Source of the DNA: Chachezhania antarctica
Lineage (GTDB): Bacteria > Pseudomonadota > Alphaproteobacteria > Rhodobacterales > Rhodobacteraceae
Length of the DNA stretch: 64,000 bases
Direction of reading: 5' to 3'
NCBI RefSeq assembly: GCF_003646465.1
Contig: NZ_QZEX01000002.1
Span: forward strand, 310,001 to 374,000
The first letter of the stretch is position 1. Each line of letters begins with the position of its first letter. The position numbers were made by a program, and so were the translations under genes. Under the pieces are notes generated by a model. The model did not search any database. It worked only from the letters and a program-made list of their open reading frames with translations, and was not told the DNA's origin. Shown one piece after another: positions 40,621 to 48,896 of this stretch.

Positions 40621-42048
40621 ATGAGTGACGATCTTCTTTACCTCACCGCCACTGAGGCGCTGGCGCGGTTCGCGGACAAATCCCTGTCTCCGGTCGAACT
40701 GCTGGAGGCCCAGATCGCGCGGGCCGAGGCGCATGCCGACACGATCAACGCCTTCGCCTACACCCATTACGACAAGGCCATGGACGCCGCCCGCGCATCA
40801 GAGGCACGTTGGGCCAAGGGTGCGCCGGAAGGGGTGCTCGACGGCCTGTCCGTCGCCATTAAGGACGAAAGCGTGATCGAGGGGCAGCAGACATCCCACG
40901 GCTCGCTCCTGCACGAGAACGACCCGCCATCCGACAGCACATCGCCCAACAACGCCCGGATCCTGGGCGAGAACGGCATCTGCCACGCCCGCACCACGAC
41001 GCCAGAATATTGCGCCGCCGTGATCTGCTGGAGCCGGATCTGGGGCACCACGCGCAACCCGTGGAACACCGATTACACGCCCGGCGGATCGTCGGGCGGA
41101 TCGGGCGCTTCGCTGGCGCTGGGAACGACGTCGCTGGCCACGGGATCGGACATCGGCGGGTCGATCCGCGTGCCGTCGTCCTGTTCGGGTGTGGTGGGCT
41201 ACAAGCCGCCCTATGGTCGCAACCCGGACGACGTCCCGTTCAACTACGATTTCTACTGCCATACCGGGCCGATGGCGCGGTCGATCTCGGACCTTGTCCT
41301 CATGCAGAACGTCATGTGCGGGCCGCATCCGCATGACATTGCCTCCCTTTACCCCAAGCTGGTGCTACCGACCGAATACCCCGACATCAAGGGCTGGAAG
41401 ATCGCCCTGTCGATGGATCTTGGCAGCTACCGCGTGCGCGAGGACGTGCAGCGCAACACCCGTGCGGCGGCCCAGATCCTGCGCGATCTGGGCGCCGAGG
41501 TGACCGAGATCGACATCGGCTGGGGTCCCGAAGTGCCCGAGGCCTGCTTCGGCTACCTAGGCCACCTGTTCGGCGGCTCGCTGACCGAAGCCATGCCGGA
41601 ATACGGCCACCTGCTGACGACCTATGTCCACCGGATCGCGTCGAACGCGGTCAAATCGACTGGCGCGGATTTCGTGAAGACGCTGGAGGTCGCTGGCCAG
41701 AGCTACAAGAAGCTGGGCCCGCTGCTGGAAGACTACGATTGCCTGATCTGTCCCACCACGGCCGTGCCCGCGGTGACCGCCGATTTCGACGCGACGCAGG
41801 AGGGGCTGAGCATCGACGGGGTCAACATCGACCCGTCCATGGGCTGGGTGCTGACGCCGCCCTTCAACATGCACAGCCGTTGCCCCGTGATCTCTGTCCC
41901 CACCGGCTTCGGCGACGAAGGCGTGCCCACGGGCATGCAGATCGTGGCGCCGACCTACCGGGACGAAATCGCCTTCCAGGCCGCCATGGCCTTCGAGGCG
42001 GCCGTGGGCGGCTGGTACCGCACGGCCGAGACACGCCCCAAGATCTGA
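40621..42048 (+). CDS. amidase signature family protein
   Basis: A 475-residue amidase with the full Ser-Ser-Lys triad: Lys81 in VAIKDE, the cis-serine Ser157 within TPGGSSGGSGASLA, and the nucleophile Ser181 in GSDIGGSIRVPSS. The spacing is close to that of 6-aminohexanoate-cyclic-dimer hydrolase (NylA), but other amidases share it. It hydrolyses a carboxylic amide in the cytosol. The ATG at 40621 is preferred over an upstream GTG at 40603. It lies 216 bases after the NylB-like hydrolase, separated by a palindromic repeat, and in the same direction as the transporter. Confidence 0.87.
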   Translation: MSDDLLYLTATEALARFADKSLSPVELLEAQIARAEAHADTINAFAYTHYDKAMDAARASEARWAKGAPEGVLDGLSVAIKDESVIEGQQTSHGSLLHENDPPSDSTSPNNARILGENGICHARTTTPEYCAAVICWSRIWGTTRNPWNTDYTPGGSSGGSGASLALGTTSLATGSDIGGSIRVPSSCSGVVGYKPPYGRNPDDVPFNYDFYCHTGPMARSISDLVLMQNVMCGPHPHDIASLYPKLVLPTEYPDIKGWKIALSMDLGSYRVREDVQRNTRAAAQILRDLGAEVTEIDIGWGPEVPEACFGYLGHLFGGSLTEAMPEYGHLLTTYVHRIASNAVKSTGADFVKTLEVAGQSYKKLGPLLEDYDCLICPTTAVPAVTADFDATQEGLSIDGVNIDPSMGWVLTPPFNMHSRCPVISVPTGFGDEGVPTGMQIVAPTYRDEIAFQAAMAFEAAVGGWYRTAETRPKI

Positions 42049-42300
42049 CGCGTCAGATGGTGTTGGCCCAGAGCGGGATACGCACGAACGACAATCGGGC
42101 GTGCAGGTGCAGGAAGCTCTGTTGTTGGTGCGACTGCGCTACTTAAGCGCGAGGCGCCTGGCGTCCCTGCTGCCGTACGGTTGGGGTGAGGTCTTGGATG
42201 CCGGGTGCCGCGGAAAAGTGAGCAGCATAGCTCTCTCTTTCTGGAATCACGCAACATCGTCCGACGCGGGGGACTCACCTCCCGGCGCGCGCAGCGATCC

Positions 42301-42338
42301 GGTTCGCGCCCGACCCGCTCCCGGGGCTGGCGCGAACC
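42301..42338. repeat. inverted repeat related to 21342-21377
   Basis: GGTTCGCGCC (42301-42310) and GGCGCGAACC (42329-42338) are perfect arms. The left arm and following CGACCC match the repeat in the GTA g8-g9 gap. It lies 30 bases beyond the stop of the MFS gene. The rest of 42049-42367 shows no gene. Confidence 0.55.
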
Positions 42339-42367
42339 TGCCGTTGAACTGAAACTTCAGGCCGCGA

Positions 42368-43585
42368 TCACTCGTACCCGCTGCGCCGGGCGTCCCAGAG
42401 CGTGATGGCGAACAGCACGAAGCCCGCGGCACTCAGCCCCGCGCCGACATAGCCCGACACCTCGAAGCCGTGTCCGGACGCCACGAACCGCGCGGCCAGG
42501 AAGGGCCCCAGCGCGTTGGCCACGTTGAAGGCCGCGTGATGCAGCGACGCCGCCAGCTGCTGGGCGTCGCCCGCGACATTCATCAGCCGGGTCTGCATCA
42601 CGGTGGATACCCCGCCCAGCACGCTCATGCAGAAGACGGCCAGCGCCATGGGCCAAAGCCCCAGCCCCACCGCCGTCGGGAACAGGAGCAACACCACGGC
42701 ACCGCCGCCGAACGCCACATAGGCCGTCAGGTTCAGGTTACGGTCGGCCGCGGCGCCCATCAGCAGGTTGAAGACCGTCATGCCGACGCCTGCCACCATC
42801 AGCATCAGCGCGACCTCGTCATGGGTCTTGCCAAGCGTCGTGATCACGGTGGACGCGATGTAGGTATAGACCGCGAAGAATCCGCCGAAGCCTATGGCGC
42901 CCGTCAGCAGCGTCAGCCAGACCTGCCGGTTCTTCAGCGCCCCAAGCTCGCGCAGCGGATTGGCGTTCGGATCGGCCGGCGTGCGCGGCGCCTTCAGGGC
43001 CACGGCCAAGGCCGTCGCCAGCGCCAGCCCGCCCACGATCACGAAGCCCGCGCGCCAGCCGATGAACTGGCTGACCCAGCTTGCCGCCGGCACACCGATG
43101 GTGGTGGCGATCGTCAGGCCAAGGAAGATCCGCGCCACCGCCGACGCCCGCCTGTTCCGCGGCACGACCGAGGCCGCGACAAGCGCCGCCACCCCGAAAT
43201 AGGCGCCATGCGGCAGGCCGGAAAAGAAGCGCGACAGGACGAAGGTTCCGAAGGTCGGCGCCATGGCCGACAGCGTGTTGAAGACGGCGAAGGCCAGCAT
43301 CAGCCAGATCAGCAGCCGCCGCTTGCGCATCCGCGCGCCGGCCACCGCCAGCAACGGGGCACCCACGACCACGCCGAGCGCATAAGCGCTGATCGCATCG
43401 GCCGCGCGGGCCTCACTCACCCCCAGATCGGCGGCGAAATTCGGCACCAGCGCCATCGCGGCGAATTCCGTCGTGCCGATGGCAAAACCGCCCATGGCGA
43501 GCGCAAACAGCACCGCGCCCACGGGGATGCCGCCGGGCGCGTCGGCCGCACTGGGCGGCGACAATTCTGCCGTCTGATCGGACAT
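42368..43585 (-). CDS. MFS transporter, DHA1/arabinose-efflux-like
   Basis: A 405-residue inner-membrane transporter with twelve predicted helices. It starts with a short cytosolic segment, followed by GGFAIGTTEFAAMALVPNFA, a helix-1 pattern typical of the DHA1 sugar-efflux/YdhP group. The loop 2-3 motif is reduced to RMRKRRLL, and motif FSGLPHGAYFG follows. These proteins export sugars or drugs by proton exchange. The start at 43585 has a GGAAAGG sequence upstream at longer than usual distance. The reading frame upstream is open without any stop through the radical SAM remnant, which is unusual but probably a high-GC effect. Confidence 0.88.
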   Translation of the reverse strand: MSDQTAELSPPSAADAPGGIPVGAVLFALAMGGFAIGTTEFAAMALVPNFAADLGVSEARAADAISAYALGVVVGAPLLAVAGARMRKRRLLIWLMLAFAVFNTLSAMAPTFGTFVLSRFFSGLPHGAYFGVAALVAASVVPRNRRASAVARIFLGLTIATTIGVPAASWVSQFIGWRAGFVIVGGLALATALAVALKAPRTPADPNANPLRELGALKNRQVWLTLLTGAIGFGGFFAVYTYIASTVITTLGKTHDEVALMLMVAGVGMTVFNLLMGAAADRNLNLTAYVAFGGGAVVLLLFPTAVGLGLWPMALAVFCMSVLGGVSTVMQTRLMNVAGDAQQLAASLHHAAFNVANALGPFLAARFVASGHGFEVSGYVGAGLSAAGFVLFAITLWDARRSGYE

Positions 43586-44299
43586 GGAGACGCGTACCTT
43601 TCCGGGGACCTGACAGGTCCCGTGAACCGTGCCTCCCACGCTCCCAGACGTAGCTGCACCGCAGCATTCAGGCAAGCGATCAGCAATGCTCAATCGGTTT
43701 GTCCGATATGCACATTGGGCAAGGGGACCGTAGCTCTCGCCCGGGACGGACAGACCGGATCCGGAAACCTGACCCGGCGGGATGGGTGGGATAGCCGACC
43801 CCGGGCGGGAGCCGAGGGCGAAGGTATCGAATGGCGCGTCACGCCTGCAAGCAGGCCGGGCGAACAACCGCCGAAGCGGGCGCGGCACCGGGCCTAATGC
43901 CGGCAATCGCGAAATGCGGTTTCGGAAAAAGCCGACCGGTCCACCCCGGTCGGGCCCAAGCCGTGAAGCCACGGGGCCCGGGGGGCCGGCGGCGCCAGCC
44001 CGCCTTGCGTTGGACATACGCATAGGTCTGCCCACCCGCAAAAATGCGCGGAGAGCAGAGGTCACATGAAAAGGGCATAGCCCGTTCGACGCACAGCATG
44101 ACTGGCAGTTTCCATTGGAAATGGCGAAACCCGCCCGAAACAGGACGGAGCCTGGGTGCGGTCCATGTGATCCGCCGATATCGACCGGGGGTAGTGCGCG
44201 ACCCTGGGCCAGGCCCTGCAGCGACTCATGAATAGCCCCGATGGAACCCAGTGTGTGGCGCTGCCCGGTGAGCATGCCATCCTCCTGCACGGTGGGAGA
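43586..44299. other. 700-base region without a recognisable gene
   Basis: No credible gene is seen. The reverse strand stays open in the frame shared by the radical SAM C-terminus and the MFS gene and includes a cysteine-rich stretch NGNCQSCCASNGLCPF near 44110, but it has no family look and no start. The promoter of the MFS gene is expected near 43620-43700. The true end of the radical SAM gene may lie within this region. Confidence 0.5.
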
Positions 44300-45498
44300 G
44301 CGCCGGGGGTCCCAGTCGTCGGACTGGACAAACCCCCGCGCCTTCGCGCGCAGGAACAATTGTTCTGCCATGTTGAGTTTCAGGCTGGGGCACGGAAGCT
44401 TGCCCGCCTCGCCCGATGCATGATCGTTGTGGACAAACTTGAACGCGCAGGCCCCGCCGCAGCTGGGCAGCAACGTGCAATCGCCGCAGACCGGATTGTC
44501 GAAGGGCGACCAGTCCGACCAGAGAGCCTTCGTTCGCGCATCCGCCTTGCGGTCATGCCCGATCACGGCTCCGACGCGCCGGCCGGCATCCATCACCGTG
44601 TCCCAGAACATGTGCTGATCGCCGTTCGGAACGACCAGGTAGGAATTGGGCGTCACCGCTGTGCAGAGCCCGAGGAACCGCGGCACTTTCGTCGCCGCGA
44701 TCAGCCCCACCTCGACGGCCAGCGCCTGAAGCCGGGTCTCGGCCTCAGCGTACTCCGTCTTGGACAGGCAGCGGTCGCAGCCGCCCTGCGCGGCCTCGGC
44801 CACGCTTTCCACCGGCGCGAAGTAGACCGACACGCCATTCCGCACCCCAAGCCCCGCGCCCTGCAACGCATCCAGCAACGCGCGCGCACAGGCCTCGTTC
44901 TCGCCGTCGATATTCACCCGGACCGAGATGTGCAGCAGCCGTTCCGCCGCAATCGCCTGCACGTTCTCAAGGATCTTCGCGAAGGTCCCCCGCCCGCTGG
45001 TCAGATGACGGCGGCTGTCATGGGTCGCCCCGTCCCCGTCCAGCGTGATCTGAACCCGCGTGACGCGCGCCGCCTTCAGCTTCACCGCCACGTCCCGCGT
45101 CAGCTTGTAGCCGTTCGAGATCATCATCGAGCTGTACACCTGGCGCCCTGCGCATCGCAGTGCCGGATCGCGGCGTCCGAGATGTCCCAGATCGCGTCCT
45201 GATCCATCAGCGGCTCGCCGCCATACCATGTCAGGTGGAAACTCTTGCGGCGTTCCAACTCGCGCAGGATGAAGGCGTCGGTGGCTTCCCGCACCGATGG
45301 CGGCATCCGTGTCAGGGGCTTGTCGGTGCCCTGGAAACAGTAACGGCAGCCGAAGTTGCACGACAGGGTCGGCGCCACGGTGATCATCATGTGGCTGTCG
45401 TTGTGGCGCAAGGCATCATAGGCCGCGCGCACGACTTGCGTCTCGTCCGTCTCGGCAGCGGAAATGGAAAAGGACCGGCGCGTCGGCCGGTCCTTCAT
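44300..45498 (-). pseudogene. radical SAM/SPASM protein, frameshifted
   Basis: The gene starts at 45498 in one frame and continues in another, with the shift at about 45142-45150. The N-terminal part holds the radical SAM motif CNFGCRYC (Cys47, Cys51, Cys54) and the HLTWYGGEPLMD segment. After the shift come VYSSMMISNGYKLTRDVA, VQITLDGDGATHDSRR and the SPASM cysteines VCGDCTLLPSCGGACAF and LPCPSLKLNMAEQL. A single-base loss restores one continuous protein of about 400 residues, so this is either a recent pseudogene or a sequencing error. SPASM proteins usually modify peptides or mature enzymes; no precursor peptide was recognised. The gene follows the peptidoglycan-binding protein by 28 bases and no clean stop is found before the MFS gene. 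Confidence 0.75.
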
Positions 45499-45526
45499 GA
45501 GTCACCAGAATCTGTTCACCGTCGGG

Positions 45527-46774
45527 TCAGTTCACCGATGCGGACATGTCCGCGCGCAGCGCCGACATCCGGTCCGGGGTCTGGCCCAGAACCGTTTCCT
45601 CATTGGAGTCCGCGCTGTCGATGGCCAGGTCGAACCAGCGTGCCGCCCTGCGCGGATGGGCAGACGCCACGCCGCTTCCGTCGCGCAGGTGGTGGCCGAC
45701 AATCTCGGCATATGCGTCTTCCCCGGCTCCCACGAGCAAAAGCGCCGATCCCAGCGTCATTTCGGGGTCATCGGTCCGGTAGCCGACGCCAAGGCAGACC
45801 TGACCGGTATCGACCGCTTGCTCGGTCGGCATGCCCGAGCTTGCCAGGAATTCGGAAACAGACGTCACCACGGCTTTCCGACCAGACCCGGTCAGTTCGG
45901 CGCGGAACGGTGCCATCGCGGCCGAGATGCCTTCGCAATGGGCCTCGATCTCGGACTTGCTCAGGTTGGTCACGGCGGCCTCGAGCGGAGCGGTTTCGGC
46001 AATGGCGTAATTGCGGGCCACGCAGTGCTGCCACTCGAGCGCGCCGTTGCTGCGCGCGGTGTCGCAGGCTTCGGAACGCACGACCGGCAGCGGGATCAGC
46101 GTGATTTCCTTGCTGCCCGCAGCCGGGGTACCCATCGTCACGGTCGAAGCCGCGCGCGTCACTTCGGGGCTGGTTCCGGCCGATGCCTGCACCACGGGTG
46201 TCGCCACGCCGTCGCGCTCGTCCCGGAAAAGCCTCAGCAGCGCGGTGGGGCCTTGCTCGGCCAAGACCGTGTCATATCGCGCCACGCCGCCCGACGCGCG
46301 GGCGCGCTGGTAGCTCGACAACAGGAACTGGCGTTCGCTGTCGGTCAGGGTGCCATCGGAAGGATCGTTCATCTCGGCCTGGTAGCGCGAAACGGCCGAC
46401 CGGCTGTTCTGGCCCAGCACGCCATCGACCGTCCCCGCATCGAAGCCGAAGAAATTGAGCGCGGTCTGCACCTGCCTGTTCTCGGTCCGCTGCGCGGACG
46501 AGATCGACGGGCTTGTCTTCCTCGGTGTCGAAGTCGCGGTGCTGCGCTGGGTCGACTGCGTTGTTGCCTGCTGGGACTGCTGGCCGGCGTAATAGGCCGC
46601 CTGCGCCTGCTGCTGCGCCTTGCGGCGGTTCTGCTTGACGACCTCGTTGACGATCAGCCCGCCGATGATCAGACCACCGGCAATGGCAAGCTCGTCACCG
46701 GCGCGGGCCTTTGGCGCCGGGACAGTGATTGCGACCGCCGTGGCGGCTGCGACGAATATGGACCTTCCACGCAT
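45527..46774 (-). CDS. secreted protein with peptidoglycan-binding-like domain
   Basis: A 415-residue protein. The N-terminus is a signal peptide (about residues 1-25, ending PKARA), followed by a glycine-rich hydrophobic stretch AIAGGLIIGGLIVNEVV that may anchor it. A Gln/Ala/Ser/Thr-rich linker (about 50-95) precedes a peptidoglycan-binding-1-type repeat, VQTALNFFGFDAGTVDGVLG and SRSAVSRYQ (about 101-135). The C-terminal 250 residues are not recognised and contain three or four cysteines. It may be a cell-wall-associated regulator or lipoprotein-like factor. The radical SAM gene follows 28 bases downstream, which suggests a possible link. The ribosome site is AGGAG at a longer than usual distance. 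Confidence 0.72.
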   Translation of the reverse strand: MRGRSIFVAAATAVAITVPAPKARAGDELAIAGGLIIGGLIVNEVVKQNRRKAQQQAQAAYYAGQQSQQATTQSTQRSTATSTPRKTSPSISSAQRTENRQVQTALNFFGFDAGTVDGVLGQNSRSAVSRYQAEMNDPSDGTLTDSERQFLLSSYQRARASGGVARYDTVLAEQGPTALLRLFRDERDGVATPVVQASAGTSPEVTRAASTVTMGTPAAGSKEITLIPLPVVRSEACDTARSNGALEWQHCVARNYAIAETAPLEAAVTNLSKSEIEAHCEGISAAMAPFRAELTGSGRKAVVTSVSEFLASSGMPTEQAVDTGQVCLGVGYRTDDPEMTLGSALLLVGAGEDAYAEIVGHHLRDGSGVASAHPRRAARWFDLAIDSADSNEETVLGQTPDRMSALRADMSASVN

Positions 46775-46913
46775 GGTGATGTCGACGCTCCTGTCTTGTT
46801 ATCATGTCCGCGCCGTTTCGCGGGCGGATTGCTACAAACCAACGCGCGAGATCCGCACTAGGTTCACGGCAGGTGCGCATGATCGGCATCACATGGACGT
46901 CCCGGTCAACTGG

Positions 46914-46990
46914 ATACGCCGCCAAGCCCCTGTTTTGGCGGCGTATCGCCGTTTCGGACCCACCGGCGGCGAACCGCCGCCGGTGGTCCG
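46914..46990. terminator. two strong hairpins downstream of the GGDEF gene
   Basis: ATACGCCGCCAA/TTGGCGGCGTAT (46914-46925 and 46935-46946) is a perfect 12-bp stem. CGGACC plus ACCGGCGGCG pairs with CGCCGCCGGT plus GGTCCG (46955-46990) with one bulge. They lie between the stop of the GGDEF gene (47079) and the start of the peptidoglycan-binding gene (46774) and probably end the former's transcript. No gene is seen in 46775-47078. Confidence 0.6.
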
Positions 46991-47078
46991 ATCACGTGTT
47001 CGGGAAACCAGCGACAGAACCCTGGCCCGCGCACGTATCACTGTGTCGGCGCGTTCTGGGGCGCGGCCTCCCCCCGGC

Positions 47079-48191
47079 TCAGGCCCCGTCCCCGGCCTGC
47101 CGGCGGTTCACCAGAACCCTGGGCATGAACGCCGAGGCACCGCTGACCAGCATGTCTGGCGAAAAGAAACGGAAACAGCCCCGGCCGGCGCGCTTCGCTT
47201 CGTAGAGCGCGACATCGGCAAAGTTCAGGATCGCGTTGAAGTCGGCACGATCGGCGCCGTCCTTGACCTCGGCCACCGACCCGTCGGGCGCCTGACCGGG
47301 CACGGGAAGGTACCGGACCTCGGCCGAGATGGCGATGCCGACGCTGGCCGAAATGGTGCATGTCTGACCGCCATAGGTGATCGGCTGCTCAAGCCGGTCA
47401 ATCAGGCGGCGGGCGATGGAACCCAGCTGACCCCGGTCGGTCAGCCCGTCGAAGATCAGCACGAATTCGTCGCCGCCGATGCGCGCGACGGTATCGCCTT
47501 CGCGGGTTTCATCGACCATGATCCGGGCCACGTACTGCAGGACATGATCGCCCGCGGCGTGGCCCAGCGTGTCGTTCACATCCTTGAAGTAATCGAGATC
47601 GAGATGCAGCAGCGAATAGGGCCTCTGCACCGCTGTTAGGCGGTGCAGCACGTGGTTGACCGCGCGCCGGTTCTTCAGGCCCGTCAGTGTATCGGTGAAG
47701 GCCTGTTCCTCGGCCGCGATCATGGCGCCCTGCAGGCGCACGTTGAGGGAGCGCGAGGCCTCCATCGCGGCGGATTTCGATTCCATCAGGTACAACAGTT
47801 CGATGGTCTGGTCCGTGGGCGCGAAATCCTTGCTGCTGAGCGAAAAATCCCGCACCGCATCGAAGACCGAGATGCCGAAGGACAGGTTGATGATCGCGCC
47901 GGCATCGTCGGGCAGTTCGACGAAGACGCCCTTCAGGGTGATGCCGGGCGGCATGCGCATCTGCATATGCAGTTTCGACCCGGACGTCTTGGCAAGATCC
48001 TGCATCGTCAGGACCGACCGCGGCCGGATCACGCGGAAGAATTCCAGCGCGCGGTGACCCACGAACTCGGTCTCCGGGCAGACCTTCTGCAAGGTCGGGC
48101 CGACATGCCGGATATGGCCGCATCGATCGACCCAGATCGCCATCGGGCAGAGTTTCTCGATCACGTCCTTGAGCTGGCCCAAGTCGATCAT
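47079..48191 (-). CDS. diguanylate cyclase with HNOBA-like sensor domain
   Basis: A 370-residue protein. Residues 1-150 resemble the haem-NO-binding-associated (HNOBA) PAS-like domain (AIWVDRCGHIRHVGPTLQKV and MPPGITLKGVFVELPDD). A short coiled coil leads to the GGDEF domain (about 185-340) with DTLTGLKNRRAV, the intact RIGGDEF active site and an intact inhibitory REGD site five residues before it. It should make c-di-GMP from GTP. The ATG at 48191 overlaps the stop of the H-NOX gene by four bases. H-NOX/HNOBA pairs are known to couple nitric oxide sensing to cyclase activity, so the two proteins most likely form one signalling unit. Confidence 0.88.
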   Translation of the reverse strand: MIDLGQLKDVIEKLCPMAIWVDRCGHIRHVGPTLQKVCPETEFVGHRALEFFRVIRPRSVLTMQDLAKTSGSKLHMQMRMPPGITLKGVFVELPDDAGAIINLSFGISVFDAVRDFSLSSKDFAPTDQTIELLYLMESKSAAMEASRSLNVRLQGAMIAAEEQAFTDTLTGLKNRRAVNHVLHRLTAVQRPYSLLHLDLDYFKDVNDTLGHAAGDHVLQYVARIMVDETREGDTVARIGGDEFVLIFDGLTDRGQLGSIARRLIDRLEQPITYGGQTCTISASVGIAISAEVRYLPVPGQAPDGSVAEVKDGADRADFNAILNFADVALYEAKRAGRGCFRFFSPDMLVSGASAFMPRVLVNRRQAGDGA

Positions 48192-48775
48192 CCGTGCGAC
48201 GCTCCCAGCTCGAACGTGCGGCCTTCGGAAAAGGCGCTCTGGATGACCGAGATGGAAATCTGCTCGCACCGTTCGCTGCCGCCAAGGTAATCCAGCAGCA
48301 CGAGCGCGCCGTAATCGTCGGCCATGGCCCGCAGGATGCCCATGAGCGTATAGGTGAACCCCGGCAGCCCCAGCCCGCAGTTCAGGCAGTAATCCCCGTT
48401 GGTGTATTCGCGCAGTTCCAGCGTGGGCAGATCAAGGTCGGGAACCGCAAGCCGCGCCCTGTCGGGAAGATCGTCCAGCGAATGCAGGAAATCGGGATAG
48501 GTCTCCCCCCCGAAGCGCAAGAGCCGTCGCAGGCGCTCCAGCTCGGGATGGGAGACGAGGTAGGTGCCGACGTCTTCTAGGATGTCGTCCAGCGGACGGT
48601 CCAGTTCGGTTGCAAGCGCCGCCAGCAGTTTTTCCGTGATCCGGTCTTCGTAGGTGAACATGGCTTCGAACTCGACCTGGCCAAGCCCGGCCGCGTCAAG
48701 CATGCGTTTCCAGCGATCCTGTCCGTAGGTGTTGCAGACAAAGGACTGCAACGCCCTGTTCACCAACCCGTGCAC
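48188..48775 (-). CDS. H-NOX (haem NO-binding) domain protein, divergent
   Basis: A 195-residue protein with the family start HGLVNRALQSFV, YGQDRWKRMLDAAGL, EDVGTYLVSHPELERLRR, LLRFGG and the C-terminal MADDYGALVLLDY. Canonical H-NOX domains bind haem through a histidine in the SLDxLH segment and the YxSxR motif. Here the first is SLDDLP (Pro104) and the second is YTNGD (residues 124-128). A nearby His98 could replace the ligand, but the motif is not conserved, so haem and NO binding are doubtful. The start is a GTG with GGGAG upstream. It is co-translated with the GGDEF gene. I am sure of the family but not of the ligand. Confidence 0.87.
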   Translation of the reverse strand: MHGLVNRALQSFVCNTYGQDRWKRMLDAAGLGQVEFEAMFTYEDRITEKLLAALATELDRPLDDILEDVGTYLVSHPELERLRRLLRFGGETYPDFLHSLDDLPDRARLAVPDLDLPTLELREYTNGDYCLNCGLGLPGFTYTLMGILRAMADDYGALVLLDYLGGSERCEQISISVIQSAFSEGRTFELGASHG

Positions 48776-48896
48776 GCAGGTACTCCCGTTTCCGGCAGAA
48801 AAGTATCGATGCCAAAGACAACTCTTCGCCGGACGCGGTTAAGAAAGATGAAAGAGATAAAATTGACGGGATTTACGGCGGGTTACAGGATGCCTG

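Noticed and set aside
45124-45160. Programmed frameshift as explanation of the split radical SAM gene
   Set aside because: No slippery heptamer or downstream structure is visible at the junction and radical SAM maturases are not known to use recoding; mutation or sequence error is simpler.
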